Shown: positions 47,801 through 58,109 of the stretch, piece by piece
Numbering within the stretch: the first letter of the stretch is position 1
Layout of the letters: the number at the start of each line of letters is the position of its first letter
Assembly (NCBI GenBank): GCA_010279815.1
Contig: QEOQ01000344.1
Coordinates: 1,036,948-1,100,947, forward strand
Origin: Brachionus plicatilis
Lineage: Eukaryota; Rotifera; Eurotatoria; Ploima; Brachionidae
Reading direction: 5' to 3'
DNA length: 64,000 bases
Made by a program: the position numbers and the translations under genes
Notes under the pieces: model-generated
Databases searched by the model: none
The model's input: the letters and a program-made list of their open reading frames with translations, nothing else
Told to the model about the DNA's origin: nothing

Positions 47801-50800
47801 TAAAATTAAATATCAAAATTTTTTTCTTCTCTTTTATTAACTCTTTCTTTACAATCTTTATTTAATTTGTATTAAAACATTTTTTAAAAAAAAACCCTAA
47901 TTCCTAACTTCTGCTGACAGAAAAACAAAAAAAGATAAACCAAAAAAGAAATAAACAAAAATAATAATTTATTTTACTTGAAATTGGCTTAACTTTTCCT
48001 CCAAAATGGAAATGGAATTAAGCTCCAGAGGCGCAAAATCAATTGATCTTTCCATTTTGCTGAGCCACTCGTTCAGTATTTGCTTTGATTCCCGGTACTG
48101 CTGTTCAATATGAGATTCAGAGGACTGACGACTGTCTACAAATCAGATAAAAATATTATTAACAAATAAAGTGGGAAAATTGGTGGCTGATTTTGGCCAA
48201 GTTTAAAAAAAAAAACAGAACAAAAAGCTGGTGAGAATTTAGTGGGTTTAGTGTCAAGCAAGTTAAAGTGAGTGTGGTGCATCGAAAGCAGTGTTATTGG
48301 CAGGATAAATCGGTGTGCTTTACCTTTGTGAGAACTAATGGGTATTTGGTTTTCAGTTCTGATCTGGTTTACTTTACTGGATGATTTAAACATGCCACTA
48401 GAGCCTTGATGCGACTCGGACTCATCCTGGCTCTCGTAAATCTCCACTATTGATTTTATTTGAAATTTAGACTTGGTCAAAAAGCTTTCGCTGGTGGCCT
48501 TTTCAGCAAGAATAGAATAGCTATTCGTGTCTATTGATTTGTGTCTGGCATCCTGTGCCTCCCGGTCGGGCTTGCTCAAGTTTATCTTTATCTCATTCAT
48601 CTTTTTGGATATGTCTGACTCGAGTTGGTCTATGCCAGATTGGTCTGTGCACTCTTTTTGAAGAGGTATGGTGTACACATTGGTGACCACGTGCAGAATG
48701 TTTTCGTCGGAGCCCGAGTCCGACGAAAAGTTGTCATTGGCGGTGCCACCTGCACTTATCGTATAGCTATACTCACTTTTCTTGCTGTTAATCATATCTG
48801 AGCTCTCTTCTATTTTACTAATTTTTTCGTTGCGATTTTCTAAGAAGTTTAAATGGTAAAATCTCTGTTATTTATTGTCTTAACTCCTACGGATTTTTTT
48901 AGAAATGGGAAACGTAGTGTTCAAGCTACTTAATTGCTGAAAGAAACAAAAATGGTTTATTTTTTTTTTTTGGTTTAGCTTGGAGCGAATGTCAGCTCCA
49001 TAGACTAGCTTGTTTGTGTATGATTAAATTGGAACATGTAAATGCCAAGTGAAGCAAAAAATTTTTGTCGAGCAGATAAAGCCAAGCTTTGTTCAAATAG
49101 CACAGAGGTTTTCTCGAATTTCTAAAGCCAGCGAACACTTTTTATTCTTTTTTTTTTTTTGTCAAACGATTTAAAAAACAAGTTTATATTTATTCTTGGG
49201 ATTGAGTAAAAAGTTTGCTCAAGCAAAAGCAGACTTAAACTATTCTTATTATTATTTTATTGCTTGCTATAAAAAATAAAATTAAAAAATATTTTAACTA
49301 TAATAAATTATCATAAGGTGAATTCTGTAGCAATAGGCAATTATGTGCTTGCTTTTTATAAATATATTTTTTTTTTATTTTGTATTTTATGAAATTGGTT
49401 TTTTTGCCTAAAATTATGCTTAACCCAATAACAAAATCTTGATACTTATTCTAGAAAAAAATTTTGTATAATAATCTGCGATCCATCTCCAAAGCTTAAG
49501 CTCCTGCTTAAATATTCGCTTAACCTTTTAAACAAACACTTTTTTTTTTTTCGGATACTACAAAATGATAATTTCTCCAAATATTTACTTCTTTAATGAC
49601 ATGAAATTTTTTATGATTATGTTTCTGACAAAAAAGGAATTTTTTTTTTAATCTGGATTAAAATTGAATCGCTATTTTAGAAGAAAAAACAAACGAACTC
49701 AATTTTGTGAACTGTTCACATAATCGAGGATTATCTAGGCAATAATACAATAAAATTGACAACAGAAATAATAATAATTTTAAATATTTAATGTCTTTGA
49801 AATTTAATTAATGACATGCATTTTTATTTGATTATTTTTCAGAATAGTAAAAAAAAAGTAAACTTTTTTCTATCGAAACACAAATATTTGCTATATTTAA
49901 ATTAAACCTTGATTTTTTTTAACTTTTCTAATAGCAAAAAAAATTTTGTGTTTTTTTGAAAATTCCAAATTTAATTTAAAGCGCTTTCAGGTCTTCAAGT
50001 CAATTAAAAAAAAATAAAAAAATGACTTAAAATATTGTAATTATAAGCGGCTAAGAAAATAAATAAGAAATTATTTTTATTAAGGAAAAAAAAATTAAAA
50101 TATTAGAATTATCTCATTTTTGTTTTTCTAATGTGCGAAATTTATTATCATTACGAATTTGTGAACTGTAGGGACCCTTGAATAAAACCTCGATTCTGTG
50201 AATTATTAATAAAATTGAGGTTTGTTTTAAATTTTAATGGTCACCTTTTTGTTGCTAACAGTTCATAGAGTCGAGATTTTTCTGGGAATAAATATTTACT
50301 GCAAATATTTTTACCGAATTAATTTTATTTTCAATTAATAATTTGACAAATCTTTTGGGTTATTTCTGTCACTTAGAATCGAGTCTTGTAGCCTAGAAAC
50401 CAAAGCAAAACCTCTAATCCTATTGTCACTCAGACGTTCAATTAAAATATTGAAACCATTTAAAATAAAATTGCTTCTAATTAAATCGAAAAATAAATTG
50501 TAATTTTAACCAAATGAATAATAGATTATCTTTTATTTTTCCCCATATTTCTAAGGTACACAAAAACAATTTTTTTTTTCTCAAATTTTCCTCATAATAA
50601 TTTAATCGAATGCTTGGTATCAATTAATTATTAGATTTCCAAAATTTGGGTCTCATTTATCAGCGCAAAATTTACATATTTTTTTAATTAAAAAATTAGT
50701 TCAAAACACAAATTATTAATGAATTAAACAATGCTCCATTATTTTTGTCAAATATTTTGCTATGACATGCACCAAGTCGAGGCGTTCGTATATCACAGCT

Positions 50801-53800
50801 CAACTCGAAATAAAATGATCAATTTTTCAGCCCAAAATAATAACAATAGCTAGCTTTTAATCCGAGTTTTGTTTTTCATATTTTGCTTATGATAAAACTA
50901 ATCTCGGGGCTAATTTACTTAAACAAAAGTTTCTTAATATATTTAGAATAAAAGCGAATAGTCCATTAACAAAATAGTTCAGAGAATTATTAAATTAGCC
51001 AAATCAGACTTTTGGGGGTGCTAAATAATAAATTTTTACTTATTAGCGCAAATGTATCCATCCATTTTGAATAAAATTTATCTATTTCATTGACTAGATC
51101 TTTATTTTTGAGTTGGTTGGCCGTTGATCTTAGCTCGTTCAGTCTAACCTCATAAGATTTCATTCCTTTTAATTTCACCTTAAGCAAAATAGTTCAATTT
51201 AAATCCAGATTAGGCCGCTCAAGTTTACTTTGTTGGTTTCCATTTGCATTGAAAGCTTCTGGGTGTCATTCAGAGATAGTTCCTCGGCATTTTGGATGTA
51301 CTTGTCGTAGCCGTCGTGAACGTCTCTTAGAGTGGACAGCTCTTCACAGGCCCTTCGCTCTAGATCGCGTCGGTCCGAGCTCGAGTTGATCTCTTCGAGA
51401 ATGCTCATGCTTTCATTCCACTTCATCTCTATTGTCTCCATCAGGTGACTTATATCAGTCGGATCAAGTCCATTTAGCTTCATAGTTGAGGTCATTTTAC
51501 TCTCTAAAATTTTCATGCGTTCCAAAGTTTCTTTTGATTGTGATAGCTCTGAGAAACACTTCTAGATATATAAAAATTAAGTAGAGAAAAATATATCACT
51601 CTAAATTAGGACAATTTGAATAAATAGCAAATAAACTGGTTTTAAATTTAAAAAAGATTGTTTACGCCATTAAATAATGAATCTGAAGGAAGAATATTTT
51701 TTCTGAAATTCAATTCCCAATCCGGAATTAAAAGAGTAGAAATATTAATTAAGTTAAGTTGAAGGAAATTTAAGAATGTTATATAACTTTTTTTTGTTTC
51801 TCTTAATTAAAACCATGTTGGGCTCAAGTTCGTTTGAATTGTATTCAGTTCTGCAATTAAAATAAGACTCTTAATTTTCTAAAATTCTCTAAACAGCCAA
51901 TTTGAAATAAACTTGAAAAAAACTTTCAAAAATTTATAGAAAAATAAATTAAATCTTAATAGCTTTTTTATCATTTTTTTATTGTAAAACTATTGATTAA
52001 AATTGGTGTCATTTTTTGAGAATATTTTAATTTCTAAAAATATATAACAAATAATTTGTAAAAAAAATTAAAATTATTTCTATGCAATTTTTACTCTTTT
52101 TTCTGCTTAATAAATATAAATAAACGATGAATTTAAATTTCCTTCTTTTAATTGATTGTGACATATTTAGATAATTTTGAAATTAATATTGACATGAAAT
52201 AAATAAAGATTTTTGGAAATAAGAGCTTTTTTTTCTAATTGTATACGGCTTTAATGTAAAATCTGAGTTTTGCCTTAATTTTTATTATATATTATTTAAT
52301 TTTTTGAAGAAAAAGCAAAAATGACGATAATATGGCAAAATGAAGATTATTGTAGATTTTTATATTTTTACATTTTTACATTTTTGAGAGAAAAAAAAAA
52401 TCTCAAAATCAAAAGACCTAAGAAAATTTTCATTCAAGAAAAGTAATAATAAATTCGCAATTAATTAAAAGGGATTTTCAAAAAATTGTATAAAATATAA
52501 AAAATAAAATATAAAAATATAAAATATAAAAATGTACAATAAATTACATTTTGCCGATAATATAGAAATTACTGGGAAGAATTGATAAGATAAATTTAGA
52601 ATAAAATTTTTTTAATATACTTTTTCCCTACAAAAAAGGAAAAAAATGACACAATAAAAATTATTTAGATCTTTAAAAAAAACTTGTTTCATTCTACAAA
52701 CAATTTTTAGACTATTACAGAAAATTAATATCTTTTATTTTTAATTGTAAAATTTTCTCGATGCTAAAATTTTTTATCTTTATTTTTATATAAAAAAAAA
52801 TAAATCAACTTCCAATTTTATTCTTTATCTTGTTAATTTTGAACGCATTTAAAAAAACTTTTATTTAAATTGAAAAAATCTTAATTCTGTTTGTAATCTT
52901 TATAAATGCGTCAAAAGATGCCATATGAATTTTTTTAAACTTTTATGAATATTCAGATTTATTTGACTCAATTTCGGTAAAATTCTAGAATCCTTAAATT
53001 TTTTTTTATTAAACTAATTGAATAAATCTACATTGATTTAAGTGCATTTAACCCAAATAGTAAAATAAAATCACTCACTTTAAAAAATTCGCTTTGATTG
53101 TCCAAATTGGACGAGTCTAAATTACAATTTTCGAACAAAACATTCATTTTATTTAGAAGGACATTAAACTCGTTGAGTTCATTTTCGATCAAGTTTTTCA
53201 CTTTTTCCACCTGAGCACTACTCTCATTCGGATCAAATTCAATTTTAATCTCATTCAAATCTTTGACTTCGGTCAACAAACTTTGCTTATTGTTTAACTC
53301 AAATTGCTGCTGTTCTGTTCCAACTTTGCTCAAATATTCCATTTGTTCTAGCAAAGTATTCCATTTAGCTTCCAATATGTCCATTTTGTTGTTGATGGAA
53401 GCGCTTAATTTGGGCGAATTGTTCAGCTGAGTGCCTATCTGTTCTCCTATTTCATTCATGTCATTCAATTTGGAATGCATGGTCTGCATTTCGAGCTCAA
53501 TTTCTCTCAATATTTTTATCAATTGCGAGCTGGTCAAGATCGGATCACTCTCAATACTGGCATATTCATTTGGCAAAGTAATTTCCTTGTCAATTTTTAG
53601 CTTATTCTTGCTGATCAAACACTTGGTCTTTACAATCAAAATAAACAACTCGGCTGTTTTGTTGGTTATCCATTCGTTTAGGCTTTCGAATTCGGAATTG
53701 ATGGTTTTCAACTTGATTATCAAGTCCTGGACTATGAACCATCGATTGCCCACAAACTTGCACACATTTGACCATCTGTCGCTCAAATTAGACAGCTTTG

Positions 53801-56800
53801 ATTCCAGGTCATTGAAGGCCTGGTCATCGCTGGTGTCGTCTACGACCACAATTATTTGCTTTAGACAGTCGACTGCTTCTTGCTCTTTGACCAAGTCGTC
53901 TTGAAGATTGGAAAGCTCTTCTTTTTGCTCCATTAGGCCCTCGAATGAGTCAGCCAGTTGGTTTATGCTTTGAATTCTGTTTTCGGTGTTGGCCAGCCAC
54001 AGATCCATCTGGTTCAATTGTTCCATTTGAAGTTTCATTAAGATCTCGTGAAGCTTTGCTTGTCTCTCGACTGCCAACAATCTCAAATTTTCCCACATGT
54101 CATTTAACAATTTCATTTGTTTGCGCACCTCCAGTTCGTCATCACCAGAGACCAGTTTGTTGCTGATGAGTCGATTTCCTTCCTGCAATACAAGACCTAC
54201 ATTGTTCTGATGCTTGGTCAAGTCAAGCATAAAATCCTAAAGAAAAATAAAATTTTTTTTTAATTAAACATAAATAAATTTTATATTTTACAAATTTTAA
54301 ATTGAAAAAAAAAAAAAAAAAATTTTAAATAATTTAAAAATTTATAAACTTTTATTAAATGTAAAATAAAATTTATTTTTCTCACTTCATGAGTTTGAAA
54401 TTGTTGTTTGACTGTGTTGACATCGTTGCCAATGTGGCTTTGGTTGTTGAGTAAACTCTCGGAATTAATAAGCCATTCGATGACTTTTTTAAGCTCGACC
54501 AAATAGGTCTCCAAAATTTCAGAAGACACCTCAGCAGAAGACGACGATGACATTTTGTTTGGCTTTTTCACAGCATCGGCATCAACTTTGCCAATTTGGG
54601 CAGATATATCTGGCAGGTTTTTGAGTGAATAGCTATGAGTGATTGTAGCTGTGTCTATTTTTGGGTTGACTACACTTAATTTCTACAATAAAAATAAAAA
54701 ATAAAATAAAATAAAATTCAGCTGCAATTAAAAAGAAATTAATTTTGAGAAAATTTCATCGATGAACTTAAGATTTATGGTCAGCATAAACAAAAAACAT
54801 TCTAGACAATTTTTATGGCTGAAGATAAGTTGGAATTTATGATAATGTTTAAAATACAAACCGGTAGTGGCAAAACCAGAATTCAAACAAAGAAATAAAA
54901 TATTCAACTGATCTAGAAAAATAGTCTAGAAATTTGATTAATAATTTTCCTTTTCATTTTTTTTTCTATTTTGCTTTTAAGGCGTTCATATGAAGCCTAC
55001 TATGGAAAATAAACAATCATATCACTGTTTAAGATGTTAAAAAATAATTAAATCCGACTCATCTAAACAATAATAATAATAAATTCGATTTTCCTTTAGA
55101 ATAGATAAACATATTGATCTATTGAGAGTTTAAATTTCTCAAAGTTGGTGTAGGTCATGTTCTACTAATGTTAAAAAGAAAAATTTATTAATTTTTTAAT
55201 TAAATGCTTTCTAAATAAGTTAAATTCGGATTGTTTTGTCTACGGCCTAAAAATGCCAACACACTTTAATTATAGGCTCCGAAATATTCCATCATTTTTA
55301 TCTGCTTCCATTCATCAAAAATAATTACAAAAGTTAAACCAAACAAATCTGACAATTTTCTAATCAGCTTTGTATTTTTTTTTCTTTTTTTTTGACACAA
55401 AATTGTCACTCGACAAAAAAATTATTTTTATAATGCAAATGATTAAAATATTTTGAATAAAATACAAAATTTAAAACAAAGTCACAGGATACAAAGCATG
55501 ACGAAATTTTATTAAAAAAAATTTTCCAAAATTTTTTTTTTTAACTAGAAAAAATTTTAAAATAAATTTCATCTCAGACCTATCATATGAAAAAAATTGC
55601 CACTTGATTGTATAACGAGTAATGTGCAGGCTCTTCAATTAATTAAACTAAATGATAAGACAACTTATCAGTCAAAATTGCCAGGCGTAAAGGTACTTCA
55701 GCTAAAGATACTTGAGATAATTAATTTGGTGAATTCTAACCAGCTTTTTTATATGAAAATTCAAAAAAATGCTTCCATCGCACAAATTAAAAAATAATCT
55801 TTTCAAATTGACTCATTTACTTCGAATTGTTTTGAAAATATTTTCCATTATTCCACTTAAAAAAGCTTTTAGTAATTTTTAAGAAACATTTGAACTGGTG
55901 GTCCTAAGAATGTGAGCTCTTGATCATGACAAATGGCTGCGGGTCGCTTGCCGCATATTCAAATGAGTATTATTTAATTGGGGATTTTGGCAACCAAGAA
56001 AAAACAAAACAAAAACAAACCTAGGGCGAAAATTTATGAAATTTTTTAAATTTTAAGATGAACAAAAATGAATGAGTTGGAAAAGCATTAGTACTCTTTT
56101 TGCTTTTCAACAAAAATATTGTTTCCTTATCATAATTTTTCTCTAATTTAAATATTTTTATTAGTTTACAAAACCATTTTATGTTTAGTAATCAACTGAT
56201 ATACAAAAAAAAGAGTATATGTGATGAGGAGCAACAAATCCTAGAGCATACACGAAAACTAATTTGATTAAACTTGCATTTTCATTAAGAGAGAGAAAGA
56301 CTCCATTGGACTTAAATGAAGCAAATTTTTTCAAAATTTGTAGATACTAGTATCCATTTGCATTTTGGCACACAAAATAGATTACCAAATCACAAACATT
56401 CCGCAAAAATAGAAAACAAATGCAACCTTACCGTTTATTTACCTGTGTGGAAAATTTTATTTTAACTAGCTTGTTTTTTTTTTCAAAGTATTGTTAAGCA
56501 TATTTTATTTTAATAAATAGTTAATCGTGCATTAAATTTCACATAGCATTTTTGGGCCATTAGTGCTAAAAAACTATGAGTCAAAACTAAATCCTTACTT
56601 GAGCTAATTTTTTTACAAATTAAAGTTGGATCAAAACTAAAATTTTTAAAACAAAGTATCCATGGAACTAAAAAAATATTTAGTCAAAGTATCTAATAAA
56701 TTACTAATTGATTTAAAACAGTTTAAATCAATAAAGGGTTGCAGATTTATTTAATTAGCTGTGACCCCATATAAAGCCATAATACAATATTTAGATAAGC

Positions 56801-58105
56801 TATCAGTCGGCCAAATTAGTCTTGATTAAATAAAGTTGAATATTAAAAATAGACAGTTTAATTGTTCATTTTAGAAAAAACTAGGTTAGAGATTTTAGTT
56901 GGTTACCTCGGCCTGGTATATCTGAGTCTTTGGCTTGGACAAAACTTGAAAGAAGCACATAACATACATCATTATGGATTTCTTATCCACATTATCTGCC
57001 AGCACATCTAACAAAAAAAAAAAAGAATTTAGATTAATTTTGAGCAAATAAAAGACTTTCATCTCAAATACCTTCTAGATCTAATAAGCGTTCGATAGAG
57101 AGATGCCTTTGAGCCATTTTGAAAGCATGCTCGAGGAAATACTCAGCACTTTGAGATGATTTTTTGTTCAGCAAATTATCATATGAAAATAAATCTGGTC
57201 GATATCTGTGTATAATGGCATTGAAGGCTAAACCATCTTTCCAACTTGTGGTAAAATCGCTAATTTTTACACCAGGATAGCTTGACAGCAAAATTAGTGG
57301 ACAACACAACAAAAAAATTTTTTTTAGTTACTCTTTGGTCGAGTCTTGGCACCACTTGAGCAGTGCTTTCTCAAGATTGGTGGCATGTATATCATAGACT
57401 GCTTTTTTAAGAATGTCCCTCACTTGCCAATGCTGTATTATATTCCAAACAAGACCCAGGGTCAATTTCGCACTTCCTTCATTTATGTCATTTGAACTTA
57501 TATTAATCAATCGAATCTTAAAAAAAAATATCAGTTCTATTTCTGTAATGGTATATTTTCCACATATATTTTCATATTAATTAGAAAAATTCCTTACTTG
57601 ATTGTCTTTTAAAGTTGACAAAACCAAATTTAAATTTAATAAATGATGCATTTTAAGGTTTCCAATTTCCGGTTTCTTAAAAAATGCAATTTAATATCTG
57701 AATAGCAATTTGAACCAAATGCTTACCAATTCTTTTCCGGTTAGCAACTCGAGGAGCCTAAGCAAAATTATTCCATCTTTTAAATCGTGGAAAAGATCTT
57801 TTACTGGCTCATGGTCAATCTAATTAAGAAATATTAAACAAAATTAAAAAAATTTTTTCTTTACTTTAGCTAGTTGAGAGTTTATCCATTTTGTAAAAGT
57901 TTTCTTTTGAACATCTTCTCTTTCATCTAAATTTAAAAAAATTAATTAAAAATTTAACTTAAAAATTTAAATTAAAAATAATTTTACCTTTTCCCTTGCT
58001 GACTTTTAAGCTGTAATAGAACGATGCAAATGATAGAGGAATTTCATTTGTTTTAGTATCATTTTCTTTATAGGCATCCAATTCACTCCGATTCAAAGAT
58101 GTCAT
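29821..58105 (-). CDS. DMD: Dystrophin, complete gene
   Basis: Thirty-nine exons join in phase (11,907 coding nt) into 3,968 residues, against about 3,685 in human dystrophin. Order: tandem CH domains (1-282), a spectrin-repeat rod (283 to ~3,280), WW (~3,285-3,321), EF-hand region, ZZ (~3,541-3,580), then two coiled coils (~3,741-3,778 and 3,857-3,891). Dystrophin links cortical F-actin to the dystroglycan complex at the plasma membrane. Diagnostic peptides include [38 protein letters not shown]-like [32 protein letters not shown] and YLPVQS. The ATG at 58,105 is preceded at two bases by an intron-acceptor-like TTAG. The coding frame stops at 29,821-29,823. Introns range from about 45 nt to 2.2 kb. 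Confidence 0.93.
30960..31752 (+). mobile_element. DNA transposon with a C2H2 zinc-finger remnant
   Basis: The ends are inverted repeats of about 53 bp with roughly three mismatches (GGGTCTTTTCCCTTATGTG at the left; the right end reads GGGTCTATTCCCTTATGAA on the other strand). It is flanked by AAAAAAAA on both sides, which fits an 8-bp target duplication but is low-complexity. TGATCAC and GGTGAAC words recur in the subterminal regions. On the plus strand [20 protein letters not shown], then RKH and a stop at 31,493, form a C2H2 finger preceded by a helix with one internal stop. It lies in a dystrophin intron, opposite in direction. Confidence 0.75.
32530..33530. other. Long dystrophin intron
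   Basis: About 1 kb of AT-rich sequence between exons 33 and 34. It holds a short (TTTTA)n run near 32,640. I see no exon or element in it. Confidence 0.6.
34120..40260 (-). other. DMD: Dystrophin rod, C-terminal half, exons 21-30
   Basis: Exons: 40,260-39,359, 39,306-39,144, 39,093-38,995, 37,346-37,212, 37,151-36,666, 36,610-36,529, 36,476-36,110, 36,060-35,886, 35,235-34,900, 34,844-34,120 (residues 2,149-3,304). They encode further spectrin-like helices with lower conservation than the N-terminal half. The last exon ends in [17 protein letters not shown], the first half of the WW domain. The first exon begins [10 protein letters not shown] right after an AAAG acceptor, in phase 0. A 1.6-kb intron between 38,995 and 37,346 contains a small transposon. 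Confidence 0.88.
38306..38513. mobile_element. hAT-like MITE, copy 1
   Basis: A 208-bp element starts GGCAAAATGTTAT and ends ATAACATTCTGCC, with inverted repeats reaching about 80 bp inward (shared core TTTTACATTTTTGAGAGAAG). The 8-bp ATTAATGA stands on both sides (38,298-38,305 and 38,514-38,521). An 8-bp target duplication fits the hAT superfamily. It lies in the intron between dystrophin exons 23 and 24 and encodes nothing. Confidence 0.85.
40563..40568 (-). promoter_or_regulatory. Poly(A) signal of the short dystrophin isoform
   Basis: AATAAA on the minus strand about 115 nt after the stop of the alternative last exon. A (CT)n run at 40,519-40,531 lies just beyond it. Confidence 0.5.
40684..41409 (-). 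CDS. DMD: Alternative last exon of dystrophin (Q/N/S-rich tail)
   Basis: This exon starts after an acceptor (TTCCTAAAG) in phase 0, the phase in which exon 19 ends. It is open for 241 codons and then stops at 40,684-40,686. An AATAAA follows on the minus strand at 40,563-40,568, about 115 nt downstream. The tail is rich in Gln, Asn, Ser and Tyr ([34 protein letters not shown]) and has no known domain. Exon 21 also starts in phase 0, so splicing can skip this exon for the full-length protein. Using it would give a 2,389-residue protein with the actin-binding domain and half the rod but no WW/EF/ZZ module. It could also be part of a separate gene, but phase and spacing favour an isoform. Confidence 0.6.
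   Translation of the reverse strand, partial: EYARYFYGPSDFIYEPSDFTQISNQGAMYYNENVQEGYDTRSVVSEPVQLMPMVEQSQPVTFRKYKTTKTTTTTHHVMPQKLNAQMCALNQLNSQNSHQLFDQCANQTMPQAYHREANRYYHNENVSNSSNMRSSSIPRSFQQAQCSDQNFNKSNTQLDQSASSMRYFSSRNAASNNQAAVNRARSDQYHGEQKHAGMAAASSCIDYSNSFYNSDWHMRHGNHIKNQNSIPTELPIYMQRN
42563..42813 (+). mobile_element. Deleted hAT transposon with transposase C-terminal fragment
   Basis: The element begins CAGACTTGTTTATAAGT and ends with the complement of CAGACTTGTTTTTAAGT. The flanks are TATTGACT (42,555-42,562) and TATTAACT (42,814-42,821), an 8-bp target duplication with one mismatch. Inside, the ORF 42,568-42,762 contains [20 protein letters not shown] and LVSNMDLL. This matches the conserved hAT C-terminal dimerisation region (FS..G.....R.RL...N.E....L..N). 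All catalytic parts are deleted. It sits in the dystrophin intron between exons 18 and 19. Confidence 0.75.
48840..51039. other. Long dystrophin intron
   Basis: About 2.2 kb of AT-rich sequence between exons 11 and 12. No conserved exon or transposon was recognised in it. The two flanking exons join in phase without an extra exon. Confidence 0.55.
52334..52555. mobile_element. hAT-like MITE, copy 2
   Basis: A 222-bp relative of the element at 38,306. It starts GGCAAAATG and ends CATTTTGCC, shares the core TTTTACATTTTTGAGAGAAA and TCTCAAAATCAAAA, and is flanked by GATAATAT on both sides (52,326-52,333 and 52,556-52,563). The right arm is more degraded, with an ATAAAATAT-type tandem run. It lies in the intron between dystrophin exons 9 and 10. 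Confidence 0.85.
54683..56906. other. Long dystrophin intron between actin-binding domain and rod
   Basis: About 2.2 kb. It starts after the CH2 exon and holds an (ATAAA)n run at about 54,686-54,716. A plus-strand ORF of 66 codons at 55,597-55,797 has no recognisable similarity. Nothing else was found. Confidence 0.6.
56907..58105 (-). other. DMD: Dystrophin actin-binding domain, exons 1-7
   Basis: Exons: 58,105-57,988, 57,926-57,865, 57,819-57,727, 57,675-57,598, 57,516-57,332, 57,280-57,072, 57,007-56,907. They encode 282 residues: a 39-residue N-terminal extension, then CH1 ([56 protein letters not shown]) and CH2 ([50 protein letters not shown]). Both CH domains are full length and resemble dystrophin/utrophin more than alpha-actinin, notably in [12 protein letters not shown] 2.2-kb intron follows. 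The extended N-terminus is longer than in the human muscle isoform. Confidence 0.93.
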
Positions 58106-58109
58106 TTCT

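Larger units (their letters stand above)
41888..54682 (-). other. DMD: Dystrophin rod, N-terminal half, exons 8-19
   Basis: Exons: 54,682-54,386, 54,236-53,079, 51,561-51,229, 51,178-51,040, 48,839-48,324, 48,135-47,978, 46,824-46,300, 46,243-46,100, 46,045-45,826, 45,764-45,664, 45,597-43,756, 42,052-41,888 (residues 283-2,148). Most are spectrin-type triple-helix repeats, seen as spaced tryptophans and long heptad-rich helices. The second exon of this set is most conserved ([30 protein letters not shown]). Two stretches are not spectrin-like and probably act as hinges: a Ser/Asp/Glu-rich exon (48,839-48,324; [17 protein letters not shown]) and an SR-rich part near 44,000 ([20 protein letters not shown]). 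Confidence 0.9.

Noticed and set aside
48136..48323. Extension of the 48,839 exon past its donor
   Set aside because: The open frame continues, but it loses the acidic Ser-rich character. A GTAAAG donor at 48,323 joins in phase to the spectrin exon at 48,135.
55597..55797. 66-codon plus-strand ORF in the long dystrophin intron
   Set aside because: No recognisable motif, no splice context and no repeat boundaries around it. Chance cannot be excluded, so it was not called as a gene.
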